Assembly (NCBI GenBank): GCA_029204225.1
Contig: CM055103.1
Coordinates: forward strand, 48,305,958 to 48,369,957
Length of the DNA stretch: 64,000 nucleotides
Origin: Diphasiastrum complanatum
Lineage: Eukaryota > Streptophyta > Lycopodiopsida > Lycopodiales > Lycopodiaceae
Direction of reading: 5' to 3'
The position numbers were made by a program, and so were the translations under genes. How positions within the stretch are numbered: the stretch's first letter is position 1; each line of letters opens with the position of its first letter. Of the stretch, positions 21,529-32,829 are shown piece by piece. Below the pieces are notes generated by a model. The model ran no database searches. It saw only the letters and a list, made by a program, of their open reading frames with translations, and had not been told where the DNA came from.

Positions 21529-24500
21529 TATCTCAGATAAAAAAATGTCTAAAAATAAAAAAATTAGTTTTATTCATCAGATATCCATGATCAAAATTCG
21601 CAGACAATTCGTTGGAGCTCAAATTGATCCTCACGATTTCTCTGCTATCTCTGCAAATTCTGATCAGACACATTTTTGCACTGTTAGACGTTTTTTCTCT
21701 TTTGGCATAGAAAAATTTCTTACAAGAATTTGCGGGCCCTCAGAACGTTGCCTCAAAATTTGCAACCATCATTATCAAATCATGGACACTGAGAACGATT
21801 TCTGGATGAAGTTGCGAATTCCTGCCAAAAAAAGTCTATATATTGTCCTCCACCTTCTCTCCACGAGTGCATTTTAGATTGTTGCTCTCGAGTTCATGCC
21901 AAATTTTTTTCAAAACTTTCAAAATTCTCAGAGCAATCTAAAATCACTGCTATCATGGCTTCCCGCGATTCCTCGCTTAGCTTGCATTGATGTAAACCCC
22001 CTCATCCTTATTCAGGGGATATCGTCATGATCTATCTTAAGGATTACGTGAGTAGCTCACCCTGGCCAAGGATATCCTCACCAACCTTGGCTTTGATCTG
22101 ACACTTTTCTGGGACCAGCAAAATGAGAGCCTCATCCAGCAGCCTACTCCACCTATTTGGATGAGTTCCAAACTTTTTGGATTACATCCAAGAGTGGCAG
22201 CTATTCTATTATCAACGTCTCTCCTGGGGATCTCCAGAGCATCGGCTTTCCTAATCTTGGAGAGACAATCCATGGAAAGGGCACCAACTATGATGCCAAG
22301 TACTTCACAAAATTTCTGACAGACGACGACAAAACCATTGCCCAAACCAACGACGGGATCGCTATCCGCCTCATCACGGATCCCCATCTACAGGCCGCCT
22401 CAGAGATCCTCGTCACCATGGTCACAGTGCATACCACCAAGATGGATCGCATACCACCGAGCGACCTCTTTTCTCTGACCCTCACCATGGACGATCTCAC
22501 TCAAAATTACAAGTGGGCTGAGAAGGTAGCAGAGAAGCTGTGCGGAGCTCTGAAAGCCCGCAAACAAACTACCAAATGTGGGTATCTCCTCCACATGTTG
22601 GTACCAAACAATTGGGGTCTAGGGCAGCTGCTACCATCAAGGAGCTAGATGATGTTTATCCAAGCACAAAAAAGCGAGCCACCCCCCAACTGACAGCAGA
22701 ACCGATCTCACCAGCCCCACCTACTAAGAAGCAGAAAGGGAAGGCGATCAGCACAGAAGCCGATGTCTCACATGACATTCTATCCAGCGACATCGGAATG
22801 GAATATGCTAAATCTGGAAGGAGCCTTAAACCATCTCAGGTCCCAAAGGAGGTCCTAGAGCAGCAGGTGGCCTTACTCCACTAGGCCCAACAACGCCGAC
22901 AGGCAGTAGCAGCAGCAGACAGGCAGCTCTGGAATGGCAGGCACTTTCGGCTCTGATCCTATGGGCGTGATTTCGTCCACACAGGCAATCTCCTCTCCAT
23001 CACTTGCTCTCACACTTCCACCACCACCCCCACCATTTACTGCCACCTCTACACCCTCACTAACTCTCAACACGAGCTTCACTTCCACACTTCCACAAAA
23101 GCCCTCACCTGTACAAATCTCCACCCTACTTGACTCCACAGTCAACGTAGATGATTTTGCATTACAATTACTAACTGCACTTCCATCAACCACTATCACC
23201 ACTAACCCAATCCAACAATCTCCGCCACGTAGTATCTCCCCACCTCTTTTACCCCTCAATCCACAATCACCCCCACCTGCCTTTCATACACCTCCGTCTA
23301 GCCCTGCTCCTGATTTTCTGCCATTCAACCCAATGCCGTATCCTAACTACACACGCACCCTCCCTGACATTGTTCCTTGGGAGCAATTACCCCTTGTAGC
23401 CCAAAAAGCGGTATGGTTGGTGAATGAGCTTCAATACAATCTATTTGGCACCCTAGGGGGACAATATACTATGCGGCAATTCGACGATGGTGCTGTGGCG
23501 GGTCTTCAAAAAGAAAAAGCAAGGCTGAAAGAGAAAACAAACAACAACAACTGCAGATCTAGAACCTCACGAATTACAATCAACAACAACAGTAGATGCT
23601 ACTCCATCTCCAGAACCAGCTCCAACTGAAGGTATCCAACATGCACCAAACCATCGATACCCTCAAAGCCGAAAAGGATGAGGCTATAGCAGATTCACAA
23701 GCAGCACGTTTTGCTATGAAAGAACAATTGAAAATGGTGGACTTCAACGACTTTGCACCACCAGCTATTCCTGAGGGAACTGCCATTCTAGTGGTGGCCT
23801 ATCAAACGTTGGCCCAAAAGCTTCAGCCACGATGGAGCAACACTCAAAATTACAACAATCATACATTTCTTTCGTCGAGGCCCTAAACCAGCACATAGCC
23901 ACCCTGGAAGAACGCTTAAAGTTTGTTGCCCAGTCGACACCGTCGGTTCATGCAGAGCACGTCCAATTCCATGATTCAGGACACCACTTTGATGGACCAG
24001 ATGGTGGAGATGGAGCAAGATTCCAACAGCCTCCTCCTGCAACTCAAGGCTCCGCATTTCAAGGCCAACCCCCTTGGGGCAAGGAGCTCAAAACACCAAC
24101 CAATTCGTCAAGCTCTGGGGGTACCAGCTCCCAACATTATCTTTTCCCTTCCATCGCTTCTAACCCTCTCAACACCACTAACCCCACCTTCATTCCACGA
24201 CAATTTTCTCCTGAGTCACAAAAAATTGCAGAAGCTAACCCCTCACCTCCTCTCTCTCCTGAACCCGATCCACAAACCCAACACGAGATTGCCTCTGAAG
24301 CGCCAACCATCCGGCACAGAATCACGCCCATAGAACCAACCAAGGAGTTGCGCGTCTCTTAAGAGTTTGCAAAGAAGTATCCAACAACGAAAGAGTGAGG
24401 TGGCTACATACTGCTAGATTTGGACCAGTGTCAGACACATAAAGCAACAGTCAAACTCCTAGATCCACAACCTCTCTGGCGTCATCAGCCCCCCAATCGC

Positions 24501-24804
24501 CCTTGATATCAATAACCCTTGCGAATGCAAGACGACCATATCAACGTTGCAAGGCTCTATTATCGCGCTGCACTCACTTTCGCCCTGCACGTTGATATGG
24601 TGGAGCTATGGAAAACCCATAACTTTCTCCGGGGTATGCTCCATTATTACAAACCCATGCCCTTCTTGAACAAATTATGGTGGCAAATGATGGAGGGCAT
24701 CGACACGACAATCTACCACTCCCGACAGCAACAGTCTCGCCTCCAAGAAGCACAAAAGATCCAGGACAAAAAGGCGTCGATTGGTGTGGGACCACCAATC
24801 CAAT
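21529..24804 (+). pseudogene. gypsy H additional ORF between integrase and 3' LTR, decayed
   Basis: Plus-strand sequence codes in alternating frames, so it has frameshifts. Parts: a globular N-terminal segment (ISKSGSYS-like region, LGETIHGKGTNYDAKYFTKF, DDDKTIAQTNDGIAIRLITD; 22157-22560); a basic linker (PPTKKQKGKAIS); a proline-rich region (PPPPPPFTATSTPSLTL, NPQSPPPAFHTPPSSPAPD; 22934-23400); a coiled coil (MHQTIDTLKAEKDEAIADSQ, about 23641); more Ser/Pro-rich sequence; and a C-terminal segment (YRAALTFALHVDMVELWKTH, 24519-24804). The position downstream of integrase matches the extra ORF of some plant gypsy lineages. Function not recognised; no transmembrane run suggesting an envelope protein. 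Confidence 0.6.
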
Positions 24805-24814
24805 AAGGAGGGGG
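24805..24814 (+). other. polypurine tract of gypsy H
   Basis: AAGGAGGGGG a few bases before the LTR start TGCTAGCAACTG. Confidence 0.75.
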
Positions 24815-24818
24815 ATAA

Positions 24819-25641
24819 TGCTAGCAACTGTGCTAACACAGAAAAAATAAAAGAAATAAATAAATAAAACTTCGTGGCATGTGTTTTGTAAGACCAGTAT
24901 GAGTATCTGTCAATAAACTTCAGCCATGGCATGTGTTTTGTAAGTCCATGAGTAGAAGCTTAAATAATAACAAAATAGCTTAAACTTAAATTTAGAACTT
25001 AGACTTAGGAAACTTAAGATTAGAAATATTTTATCTTAAGTTTTCCTAAGTTAAGAAATTTGAAGTTCTAAATCCTAAGTTAGAAGTTCTAGAAAGGCTA
25101 GAAACATATTAGTCCCATAAGTTAGTAGACACTTATGGAAGACCCTCCTTGCCATAAAAGGAGAGGTATTTGCATTGTAAACAACACTTTTGAAATTAAT
25201 CTATCTTGCTCTCTATTTTGGAGAATTATCATTCTATTTCATTTGTGTTCCCCTTGGAAAGGTGCATAGCTTGAGGGAAGGTGCTCGGGCCTCCTCTTGC
25301 CTCCTTTTCATCGGTTTTATTGTGGCATGTTCATTACTCCTTATTTGCTTAGTATTAGTCGCAATCTCATTTTATTACCCTTTGGGTGTTAATCTAGGAT
25401 TTAGTTTAATCACCTTGCCAGTTGGGTAAGCCTTAGTAAGGTTTTGTATTTTGTCATCTTAGTTAATTTCATTTCTATTTCGAGCACTAATTGGGTAAGC
25501 CTTAGTGCTTCATCATTGTTTTATTTTCGCACTCCGTCTAAAGCTTGGTAAAAAACTTAAAAAGCGGACGATCCTCTCTATACTACACCACATCGTGAGT
25601 AGATCTAGCCAAACATTGACAAACCAAATCTACTTGCAACA
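24819..25641 (+). repeat. 3' LTR of gypsy H
   Basis: 823 bp, TGCTAGCAACTG to ...CTTGCAACA, then target duplication CCATG (25642-25646). The first about 583 bp match the minus-strand LTR at 37729-38311 at roughly 95% by eye. Contains an internal direct repeat (TGGCATGTGTTTTGTAAG twice), a 17-bp hairpin (25004-25050) and a TATA-like CCATAAAAGGAG near 25152. Confidence 0.9.
25004..25050. repeat. conserved hairpin in the gypsy H LTR
   Basis: CTTAGGAAACTTAAGAT (25004-25020) pairs with ATCTTAAGTTTTCCTAAG (25033-25050), one extra T, loop of 12. The same structure is at 38079-38125 in the other LTR. Confidence 0.8.
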
Positions 25642-27490
25642 CCATGCAATCCCATATCAGATAAAATCATCTCTAGATTTCTAATGCTAACATTTGCTCT
25701 TGATTTGGGCTGCATGTTCCATGCGTAACAACAATGCAAAAATAATAATTTGTCCAGTATTCGTAATTCACCATGCATTGTGTAAAAATGGACTCTTTCG
25801 AGAGGAATGTTTAGCACAAGACTCCAAGATTTGTTTAGATTGTGCCTATTTGGTGCAAGATGTTGGTTGCAATTCAAAGTACTTTTGTTTCACCCAGATT
25901 CAAACATACAATATATACAAAAATTCTTTGCATTTGCACTGAGACCACAGCCGTACATGTATTTCAAGGTCTTCAAATCAGCAGCTAGGTGCCATTCTAC
26001 AGCAAAGCTTTCTCCTCCAACATTGAGCAATTTGCCTTCATTTTGTGCATGTATTATCTTAGATATACTACATTTTTCAAATATCCACTTCAATACTTAA
26101 TGAGACTCCTAAGGAACTTCAAATGCAGCTATCCACCATATGTGATTTTCAGATTGCACGCTAAATTATTTACAATAACTTTCGCCAAACTGTTGCAATT
26201 CACGGTTCATCAAGGTGATTGTGACATGTTCAAGTTTGCGCCCTTTTACGATTTCCGCTTCGTCCAACTTAATAACAAATATAACTTTATCTCCGCAATT
26301 TGTAAAACAAATTTTCATTACGACAACATATAAGTTGAAGAGAAGCAAACAATTGTAAACCGGAATCTACAAGAAATGTTCTTACCATTTGTTTTAACTT
26401 TGTAATGTCAAATCATCATCGCTTGGACCTTTTCCAAATCTAAGAATATATTGTTGCCCTGATGATAATGAAAACAAGTCGGAGGTCCTTTCTTCTTATT
26501 GATTACTATAAATGAATCCTCAATATGCTGAAACTCTCCTAATTCAGAGAGCAAAATCGAATTGCATTCTCGTTTGGCAGATTCAACAAGTTTATAAGTA
26601 GGTATTATCTGATGGCATTTTAACCCATTTTTGGCAGAGCGTTTCATATACTTCTTCAAAGCTCTATACCCCTTGTGACTCACACCTCCTTGGTCACATG
26701 CGTACACCATCTCTTCAACATTTGGATTTGGCTTGAACTTGTCGACTAGCTTTTTTGCAATTCTCAAGCGAATTGAATCACTTGTATCATCTTCCACAAT
26801 TTTAATCAAATCTTTACCCTTCAGAATTTGTCAGTAAAATCTTTTCCAACCGTCTTTTGCAAGAACTCTTTTGTGTCTCTCATACGTCTTCTACTTGCAC
26901 CACCACCTGGTGCCAAAGATTATAGTTTGTGTCTCTTAGTATTTTCATTTTGTGCTTGTTGATCCATTGAGACTCTACGCTTTCGCTGTAAGCCATATGT
27001 TGTCCCCTGAAATATACTGATTGAAGATTGCAATTCTTCAATTTTTGCGACAACACTGGCAAGCTCTATTTTCAAACCATTTATCTCCTACTCCAATTTC
27101 ATATTTATTCCATGCAATGACTTTAAATTGTCATTCATACTCAAGATATGAATGTTTGTCGTATTTGCCAATGTCTCAACTTGGATTCTTCGAGAATCCA
27201 TTGCTTGACAATAGCCAAGGATTCCATTCCCACCATTCCCAATGAACCTTAACAAACTATGTACATCAGAAAATTTAGGAGGAGCATCTACCAGTGGATT
27301 GCAGGGGTATAAATCACCTCTTACTCATAGGTCAATATGTTTTTTGCCTTCTAATCTCCAACAATGCATCTCATACGGATTTAAGTTAACACCCCATGCA
27401 GCTTTGGATGTCGCATAATCCTTCTCTAATTTCACATGTAAGTGATACTTGGTTGTCATCTTGAAGATGTTGCATTTTCCAAAGAAATCT
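25642..27490 (-). pseudogene. gene X, N-terminal and central part (unrecognised protein)
   Basis: A minus-strand protein can be followed in pieces. 27490-27300: MTTKYHLHVKLEKDYATSKA, NLNPYEMHCWRLEGKKHIDL. 27300-27000: a coiled-coil-like stretch. 26809-26408: KKLVDKFKPNPNVEEMVYAC, GGVSHKGYRALKKYMKRSAK. About 26300: IKLDEAEIVKGRKLEHVTIT. 26093-25890: VEWHLAADLKTLKYMYGCGL, CIYC. 25877-25642: IPLERVHFYTMHGELRILDK. Stops and frame changes between pieces indicate a pseudogene, or some introns. It ends at the gypsy H target duplication and continues in frame at 38312. From memory, similar blocks (D-x-K-x-x, C-x-x-C, LH-x-x-x-RI) occur in uncharacterised multicopy proteins of other eukaryotes; no function assigned. 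Confidence 0.6.
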
Positions 27491-27900
27491 ATGTAGAACT
27501 TTACAATATACCTTAATCAAATGGTGTCAAAGTTCAATGTGAACTAACCATGATATAAGCTTTATTAGGTATATACTAGTTTTCATGCCTAGGGTCCTAT
27601 TGCAGCTAGGACAATGAAAGGTCATCCTATACTAACCCTACTCTAGTTGTACTTTGTAACTTACCTATTAGTTACCTATTATAGTCTATGCAAATAACCT
27701 ACAATAGTCTACGAAAATGAGACCTACATTTAGGCCTTAACTCTTGCTCACCTTGTATGGTAACCCAAGGTAAAGGTGCCACATAGGATTGATTAGCACT
27801 AAATTAATTATGATAAGAAGACTTGTTTAGGCAAGGAAGAGGCCCTTTTTGAGTCCAAAAAGGGCCCTAATGGGGAATTTTGATCTAGGTTGTTTGCCTA
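27491..27900. other. no gene recognised
   Basis: Low-complexity intergenic sequence with no supported ORF. Confidence 0.4.
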
Positions 27901-27919
27901 ATAAGCCCATCTCACAAAC

Positions 27920-28420
27920 ATTTCTAAGGTATGTGGAGGCAACATTTAAGCTTAAATCCTTGACTATGCTATTATGATGCATGGACAAGATTGCTCATGT
28001 TTAAATGTCCTAGTCTTTGATGCCATAAATGAGCATTAGAAGTACTCACATTGGTAATCATGACTTAAGATATACAAGTTACCTTCTCCATTTGCAGAGA
28101 TGATGTCATTACAATTTTTATTTGAAATAGTACATTTATTTGAATTGAAAAAATCTCTACAACCTTGATCTATGATCGTACTAATAAACAATAAATTCTT
28201 TGTCAATTTGGGTACATAAGGTACACCATTAAGCAACGTTGAGTTACCATTTGGAAGGTGAAGACATACATATCCTTGGCCTGCAATCTGATATGCACTT
28301 GATTCAATGAAGTAGATGTACTTCAAATCTATTGGTGAAATTTTTTTTATAGGAATTTGCATGGAGTGTGCTGAGAAGCACCAGAATTGAGATACCATAG
28401 CAGGGCTCTAGAGTTCAAGT
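27920..28420 (-). pseudogene. copia protease / GAG-pre-integrase fragment (K)
   Basis: Minus strand: the protease active site region reads WYLNSGASQHSM (about 28365-28400), where the catalytic Asp of D-S-G-A is Asn. Then AGQGYVCLHLPNGNSTLLNG, VPYVPKLTKNLLFISTIIDQ and, after a frame change, the pre-integrase hallmark HLWHQRLGHLNMSNL (about 28000-28037). Isolated fragment of about 500 bp; no LTR assigned. Confidence 0.8.
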
Positions 28421-28640
28421 TGGAAAGAAATGGATGCCAAGGCCACCAACATCCAATGTTTTAGAAAACAACGCTAGAGAAGCAACAGATCTGATGAGAT
28501 GGCATAGAAGCAATTTATGTTAGATTGCAATTCGAATATTCCTTTGTGATAAATATTATTAACTAATTGGATTGTTGTTATAAAAAGAAATTGTTTTATT
28601 TTGTTTTATGATAATATCTATTTTTGGAAACATGTCCCTC

Positions 28641-28650
28641 TATATAAGAG
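28641..28650 (+). promoter_or_regulatory. possible TATA box of gene Y
   Basis: CTATATAAGAG lies about 125 bp upstream of the ATG at 28771, in a sensible promoter position. It could also be the TATA box of an unrecognised LTR. Confidence 0.4.
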
Positions 28651-28770
28651 TGTGGGTTCTCATTTTGTTGTCACTTCTTGCTTTGTTGAAATTTCTTTCC
28701 TCGTAGTTTAACTTGTCATGCAATTAGACTACTTGTTTGCTGGTAAATTAGTATTCATGGTTGCATCACA

Positions 28771-29915
28771 ATGTCGTCCTCTATAATAGAGTTGGCCAAT
28801 CTATTGGCCCCCACACAGTTTTCAGATCAGTTAGATCATATTTATTGTATGTTCACTAGTAGAATAGACACGCTTGCCACTCTACGGGCTAATACGGATG
28901 CATTCACATATGTGAGTGAGTATATAAATGAAACTTTGAAGGCACAGATTTATTACGCAGCGCAAGAGGCAACAAGTGCATCCACATCAGCAGAGCCAAA
29001 CGATATAGATGAGTCCAATGATGTCATGCTTCTAATCCATGGCCTTGCTCCAATCATCATTGATGGGCAAGAGTATGTGTTCATGCATGATTTGCAACAT
29101 ATTCTTGGCTTGCGAGAAGATGAGATGTTGGCAACATTGGTAAAGTTGCATAATGGCAGTTCCACATTCAACCACACCCAGCCTGATGACACATTTGAGC
29201 AGCTGATCAGCCATGACACGGACACCATCGAGCAAGCATTGGCAAGAGTACTTTGCCAATTGAAGACGCTTCAAGCACCACCAGTTCAAACGAGGCCATT
29301 TGAGGTACTCGACAGGAAAAATGCCGATGTGAAGTACAAGGCAAAGGAATTCAGCTTGCGCGAACCGAAGACATTGATGAAGGGACTGAGGCAAGTTTGA
29401 CCCAACAATTCAACTTGTGAATTTTTGTTATGGTTTGTTTGTCTTCATTATACTCATTTTGCAATAATTTGAACCAAATGCAGGATGCAGTGGAGGTTGA
29501 TGTCTTTGCTATGCGAAGGGGTGGCGTTCGGGAGAAAGCTGAAGCAGGAACTCTGGACAGGTCTCTGGCCCACTACATTGGGAGCTTGCCCAACAACTTT
29601 ATTTTCTGCTTCAGCAACAAGTACAGTCCAAATGGACCTATGGAGCTTCTTAAATGAAAAGCGCTCTCCAAGCACATTGGAGAGGTAGAGTTGTTCCCGT
29701 CAGCGCCAAAGGCTTATTGTGTCCTCTGAAAAGTCATTTTGAATGATTTCTGCCCTGGATTCGAGACCCGACTCATTCTCTCGGGTTTAATTGGCCCTCA
29801 TGAGAATGAGAGTGATGCTCCAAAATTAGCATTAGAAATGTTAAAACCAATAATGTCATCAGCAAAGCGATCAGAGAAGCTGATGTCTTCTCTAAGGGAA
29901 ATGGACCGAATGTGA
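28771..29915 (+). pseudogene. gene Y: candidate two-exon gene with two premature TGA codons
   Basis: Exon 1 (28771-29394, 208 codons open) starts MSSSIIELANLLAPTQFSDQ and includes a DLQHILGLREDEMLATLVKL segment. A GT...AG intron of 89 bp (29395-29483, acceptor ATGCAG) keeps phase. Exon 2 continues VDVFAMRRGGVREKAEAGTL, RSLAHYIGSLPNNFIF, then TGA at 29655, ALSKHIGEVELFPSAPKAYC, TGA at 29727, and about 60 more codons to TGA at 29913-29915, followed by AATAAA. Both internal TGA codons could derive from CGA by CpG decay. Product not recognised: it could be a host pseudogene or a gag-like ORF of an unknown element. Confidence 0.45.
29395..29483 (+). other. putative intron of gene Y
   Basis: GT donor directly after ...AGG CAA, T-rich interior, AG acceptor at ...AATGCAG. 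Removing 89 bp joins two open frames in phase 0. Without splicing the first frame stops at 29398-29400. Confidence 0.45.
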
Positions 29916-30036
29916 ATAAAGACTTTGTCGTTTTTTTCTTGTCAACTCTCCTAATTATCTTTTGTAATAATCTGATATGCTTATTCTTAGAATTTAGAAT
30001 GTAATTTTTTCTATTTGATAAAAATGGCTTGGATTG

Positions 30037-30200
30037 TGCCTTGGCATCAAAATCATGCCAAGGTGCGACCCAGACCAGTTTGACCTAGTCAAACAGCCTG
30101 TGGTCACGCCTTGGCGTGATTTTCACACCAAGGTGCGATCCGAGCCATTTTGACCAGGTCAAACTGGTCTAGATCACGCCTTGGCGTGATTTTCACACCC
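30037..30200. repeat. 70-bp tandem repeat with palindromic motif
   Basis: Two full units (30061-30130, 30131-30200) and a partial unit before them. Each has CACGCCTTGGCGTGATTTTC at 30105-30124 / 30175-30194 and a TTTGACC...GGTCAAA-like core. The CACGCC/GGCGTG arms form a short inverted repeat. Confidence 0.8.
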
Positions 30201-30409
30201 AAGCAAAGAAAAATATCTAGAAGTTTTAAAGTGGACTTTTGGTTTTAAATCTTTTTGAAAAAAATATTTGTGGAATGGTTAGAGGAAGTCTTCATCTACA
30301 TTCACAAAAATTTTTTTTGCAAAAAGATTGATTCTAGTTATGTGTTTTGATCAAAACTAGTGTTTTTCTACATAAATAAAGCGTTTAAACTTCTTATTTT
30401 CATTTTGAA

Positions 30410-30705
30410 ATTCATTTTTTAGACCTGTAAATCTGAAAATCAGATTCGAAAAGTGAAGTTTTCATAAAAACTTCATTAGTTACAGCTTTCCACCTACTAG
30501 TTTCATGAAAATGACAATGTAGGAAGGAAAAGGTAGTGTAACTTTCAGCATAAAAAAGGTTTTGAGGTTCTGTTTTTTGTCATTTTTAAGTTCTGATTTT
30601 CAGACCTGTAAGTCTGAAAAATAGATCTGAAAAGTGAAGTTTTCATAGAACTTCATTTTTATTTCTAGTAACTAGTTTCATGGATTTGAAGAACTAGGAA
30701 AGTGA
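30410..30705. repeat. duplication of about 120 bp, spacing about 180 bp
   Basis: Shared ordered blocks: CAGACCTGTAA(A/G)TCTGAAAA, GAAAAGTGAAGTTTTCATA, ACTAGTTTCATG. Non-coding. Confidence 0.7.
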
Positions 30706-31035
30706 GAAATGTGAAAATTTGTGTTGAATACAAATGGAAATGGAATTGGAATGGGAACTTTATGTAAACATTAGCTTAAAGTAGTTAATTGAAGTTTACA
30801 TAAAGATTAGTTTTGATTTTTGCTTTGGATTGAGGCAAAGTTGAGCTTATAAACAATAACTATTGAATGAGTAGAAGTAAATGCTTTTATTTGCATTGGA
30901 TTATGAAAGAATTGAAGAATTTCTATCATTCTAATTAGAATTACTTGTTGTTTTTGCATAATAGGAAAACACACAAGCAACTCCAATGGATCAAACCATG
31001 AAAACCCATCATTTGCTACATCAAATCCATCCAAT

Positions 31036-31455
31036 GTGGCACAAGCTCTTGAACTTTTATACCAACAAATTCAAGCCACTAATAAAAAGCTTCTCGAAAC
31101 TAATCAAAGGAACCAAGACTTAGAGTCTAGGTTAGCCAACCAGAAGAAGCATGTAGTTCCACCTCCTGTAAAATTGTTTAAGGGGGAGAAAAAAGAAAGG
31201 AACTTGCAAGTAGTAAATTCATGTCTTAATGTATGGAACAAATACTTTGGCATGAACCAATTCCCTGAATGTGAAAAGTTGTCCATTGTAACTATGTTCC
31301 TTGAAGGAAGAGCCTTGGGATGGTAGGATGACCTAGTTGCAAAAGGCAATCAACCTTGTACATGGGATGATTTTTGCATAGTTTTTAGGGAATACTTCCT
31401 ACCACTATTAGATGACTATGAACACTTTCAAAAGTTGAGTCATTTAACAAGATAC
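31036..31455 (+). pseudogene. gypsy gag fragment (L)
   Basis: Open frame with a coiled-coil-like start (LELLYQQIQATNKKLLETNQ), then the Retrotrans_gag core: VVPPPVKLFKGEKKERNLQV, FPECEKLSIVTMFLEGRALG, then a TAG at 31324 replacing the second Trp of the usual WW, then DDLVAKGNQPCTWDDFCIVF, REYFLPLLDDYEHFQKLSHL. It is cut near 31455 by the copia E LTR. No protease or pol follows. Confidence 0.8.
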
Positions 31456-32139
31456 TCGCAATAAAAGATAGATTGATTCAGTAAAAGAAACAAATCAGAA
31501 TGGAAATGAGCACAAAGGAATTGCAGATCAAAGTTGTGTGCTCTGATCTATCTCTAAGTAACTGTAACTCTATTTGAATTAAGCACTCCGCTAATAAGCA
31601 GCAAGCGCAATAGAAAACTCTAAATCAACTCTAAAGAACTGAACTAGAATGCTCAAGAGTGTTCAAGCTTGAAAGCTTGAGAGAGATGCTAACTATACTT
31701 TGATGATAACATTTTTTTTTAAATGTAGAAGTATGAGCAGCTATTTATACTAAGGAAATGTGGCAATGTCCAGTTAGTAGGACAACTAATTAGATTGTAG
31801 ATCATAATGGCCAGTGGGCCATAGTGAGCTAGCATCCATCCAATTGGTAATTCTTGGACATTTACTTGCTATAAGATTAGGGCAAGACTTTAGCTTCAAG
31901 ATGAGTGGAACATTAACTGTCAAAAATCAATCGACATGGCTGAAGTCTCTTAAGTCGTTGAAGTGGTCGAAGTGTTCGAAGCCTTTGAAGTTTGTCGATG
32001 ATGTCAATAAACGTCGGAGCCACCTGTGAGCCATTTCCGAGTAGTTCTGCAGATGGTGTAGAAACACAAAAAAGTCTATAGGTCTGGATAATGAGTTGGA
32101 TGAGGATTATTAGTCGATTAGTAGGAGAATAATCCAACA
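31456..32139 (-). repeat. 3' LTR of copia E
   Basis: On the minus strand it starts TGTTGGATTATTCTCC directly after the purine tract GATTAAGGGAGAA, and runs to about 31456 where gypsy gag L is interrupted. The outer third matches the LTR at 35480-35901. Contains a short GAAGT-rich minisatellite (about 31938-31995). The inner boundary is not certain. Confidence 0.75.
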
Positions 32140-32146
32140 TTCTCCC

Positions 32147-32802
32147 TTAATCTGAATCCATGAATTCCTTGACCTTCAAACTTGGTTCTACACAGAATTT
32201 TCTATGTGCATCCAAGCTTAATGCTTTGGTAAAAATATCTGCTGTCATATCTTGCGTTCGACAGTACTGCAAGTTAATCTCTTTGTTGAGAAATTTGCTT
32301 CTGACGTAGTGATACTTGATTTCAATGTGCTTATTCCTAAAATGAAACCTAGGTTGGCCGATAAGACAATGGCACATTGATAATCACAAAATAAAATCAT
32401 CAAAGCATATTGATTCAGACCGATATCTAAGAGTAAGTTCCTCAATCGAATTGCTTTCTTTATAGCTTGTAAGACTGCAATATACTCGAATTCAGTAGAA
32501 GATAGAGCTATTGATGATTGCTTGCGACTGTTCCATGAAATAGGACCATTGTTGAGGAAGAATGTAAATCCAGAAGTGAATTTCTGAGTGTCTACATCTC
32601 CTGCCCAGCTTGCATCTATGTAACCACTGAGTAAATTGAGTTTGTCATTGTCGATTGTTCCATAACAAATGCAAAAGTCCATAGTAGCTCGAAGATATCT
32701 CATAACCCTGATAAGAGCTTTCCAATGTATTATACTAGGGTTAGTCATAAACTGACTTAGGGAGCTGGCTACAAAGGCTATGTCTGGTCTAGTACAAATC
32801 AT
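32147..32802 (-). pseudogene. copia E RNaseH, frameshifted
   Basis: RT end and RNaseH: RPDIAFVASSLSQFMTNPSI, IDASWAGDVDTQKFTSGFTF, SIALSSTEFEYIA (usual STEAEY changed to STEFEY), then in another frame NKHIEIKYHYVRSKFLNKEI, DMTADIFTKALSLDAHRKF. At least one frameshift near 32300. Confidence 0.85.
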
Positions 32803-32829
32803 GGCATGTATAAGAGATCCTATTATCGA

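Larger units (their letters stand above)
12715..25641 (+). mobile_element. Ty3/gypsy element H (5'-truncated, rearranged, with nested copia J)
   Basis: On the plus strand: gag tail, protease, RT (to 15388), then, after a 2.6-kb inverted block, an additional ORF, polypurine tract and 3' LTR. RNaseH and integrase of H lie in reverse orientation inside the inverted block 15389-18021. Re-inverting that block joins RT to RNaseH in frame and puts integrase before the additional ORF. The 5' LTR is the truncated copy at 37729-38311. RT-RNaseH-integrase order makes it Ty3/gypsy; the clade was not resolved. Confidence 0.85.

Noticed and set aside
22873-23259. Gly-rich minus-strand ORF of 128 residues
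   Set aside because: Antisense of the proline-rich additional ORF of gypsy H; Pro codons read as Gly.
25190-25429. Hydrophobic 79-residue ORF that looks membrane-spanning
   Set aside because: It lies wholly inside the gypsy H LTR.
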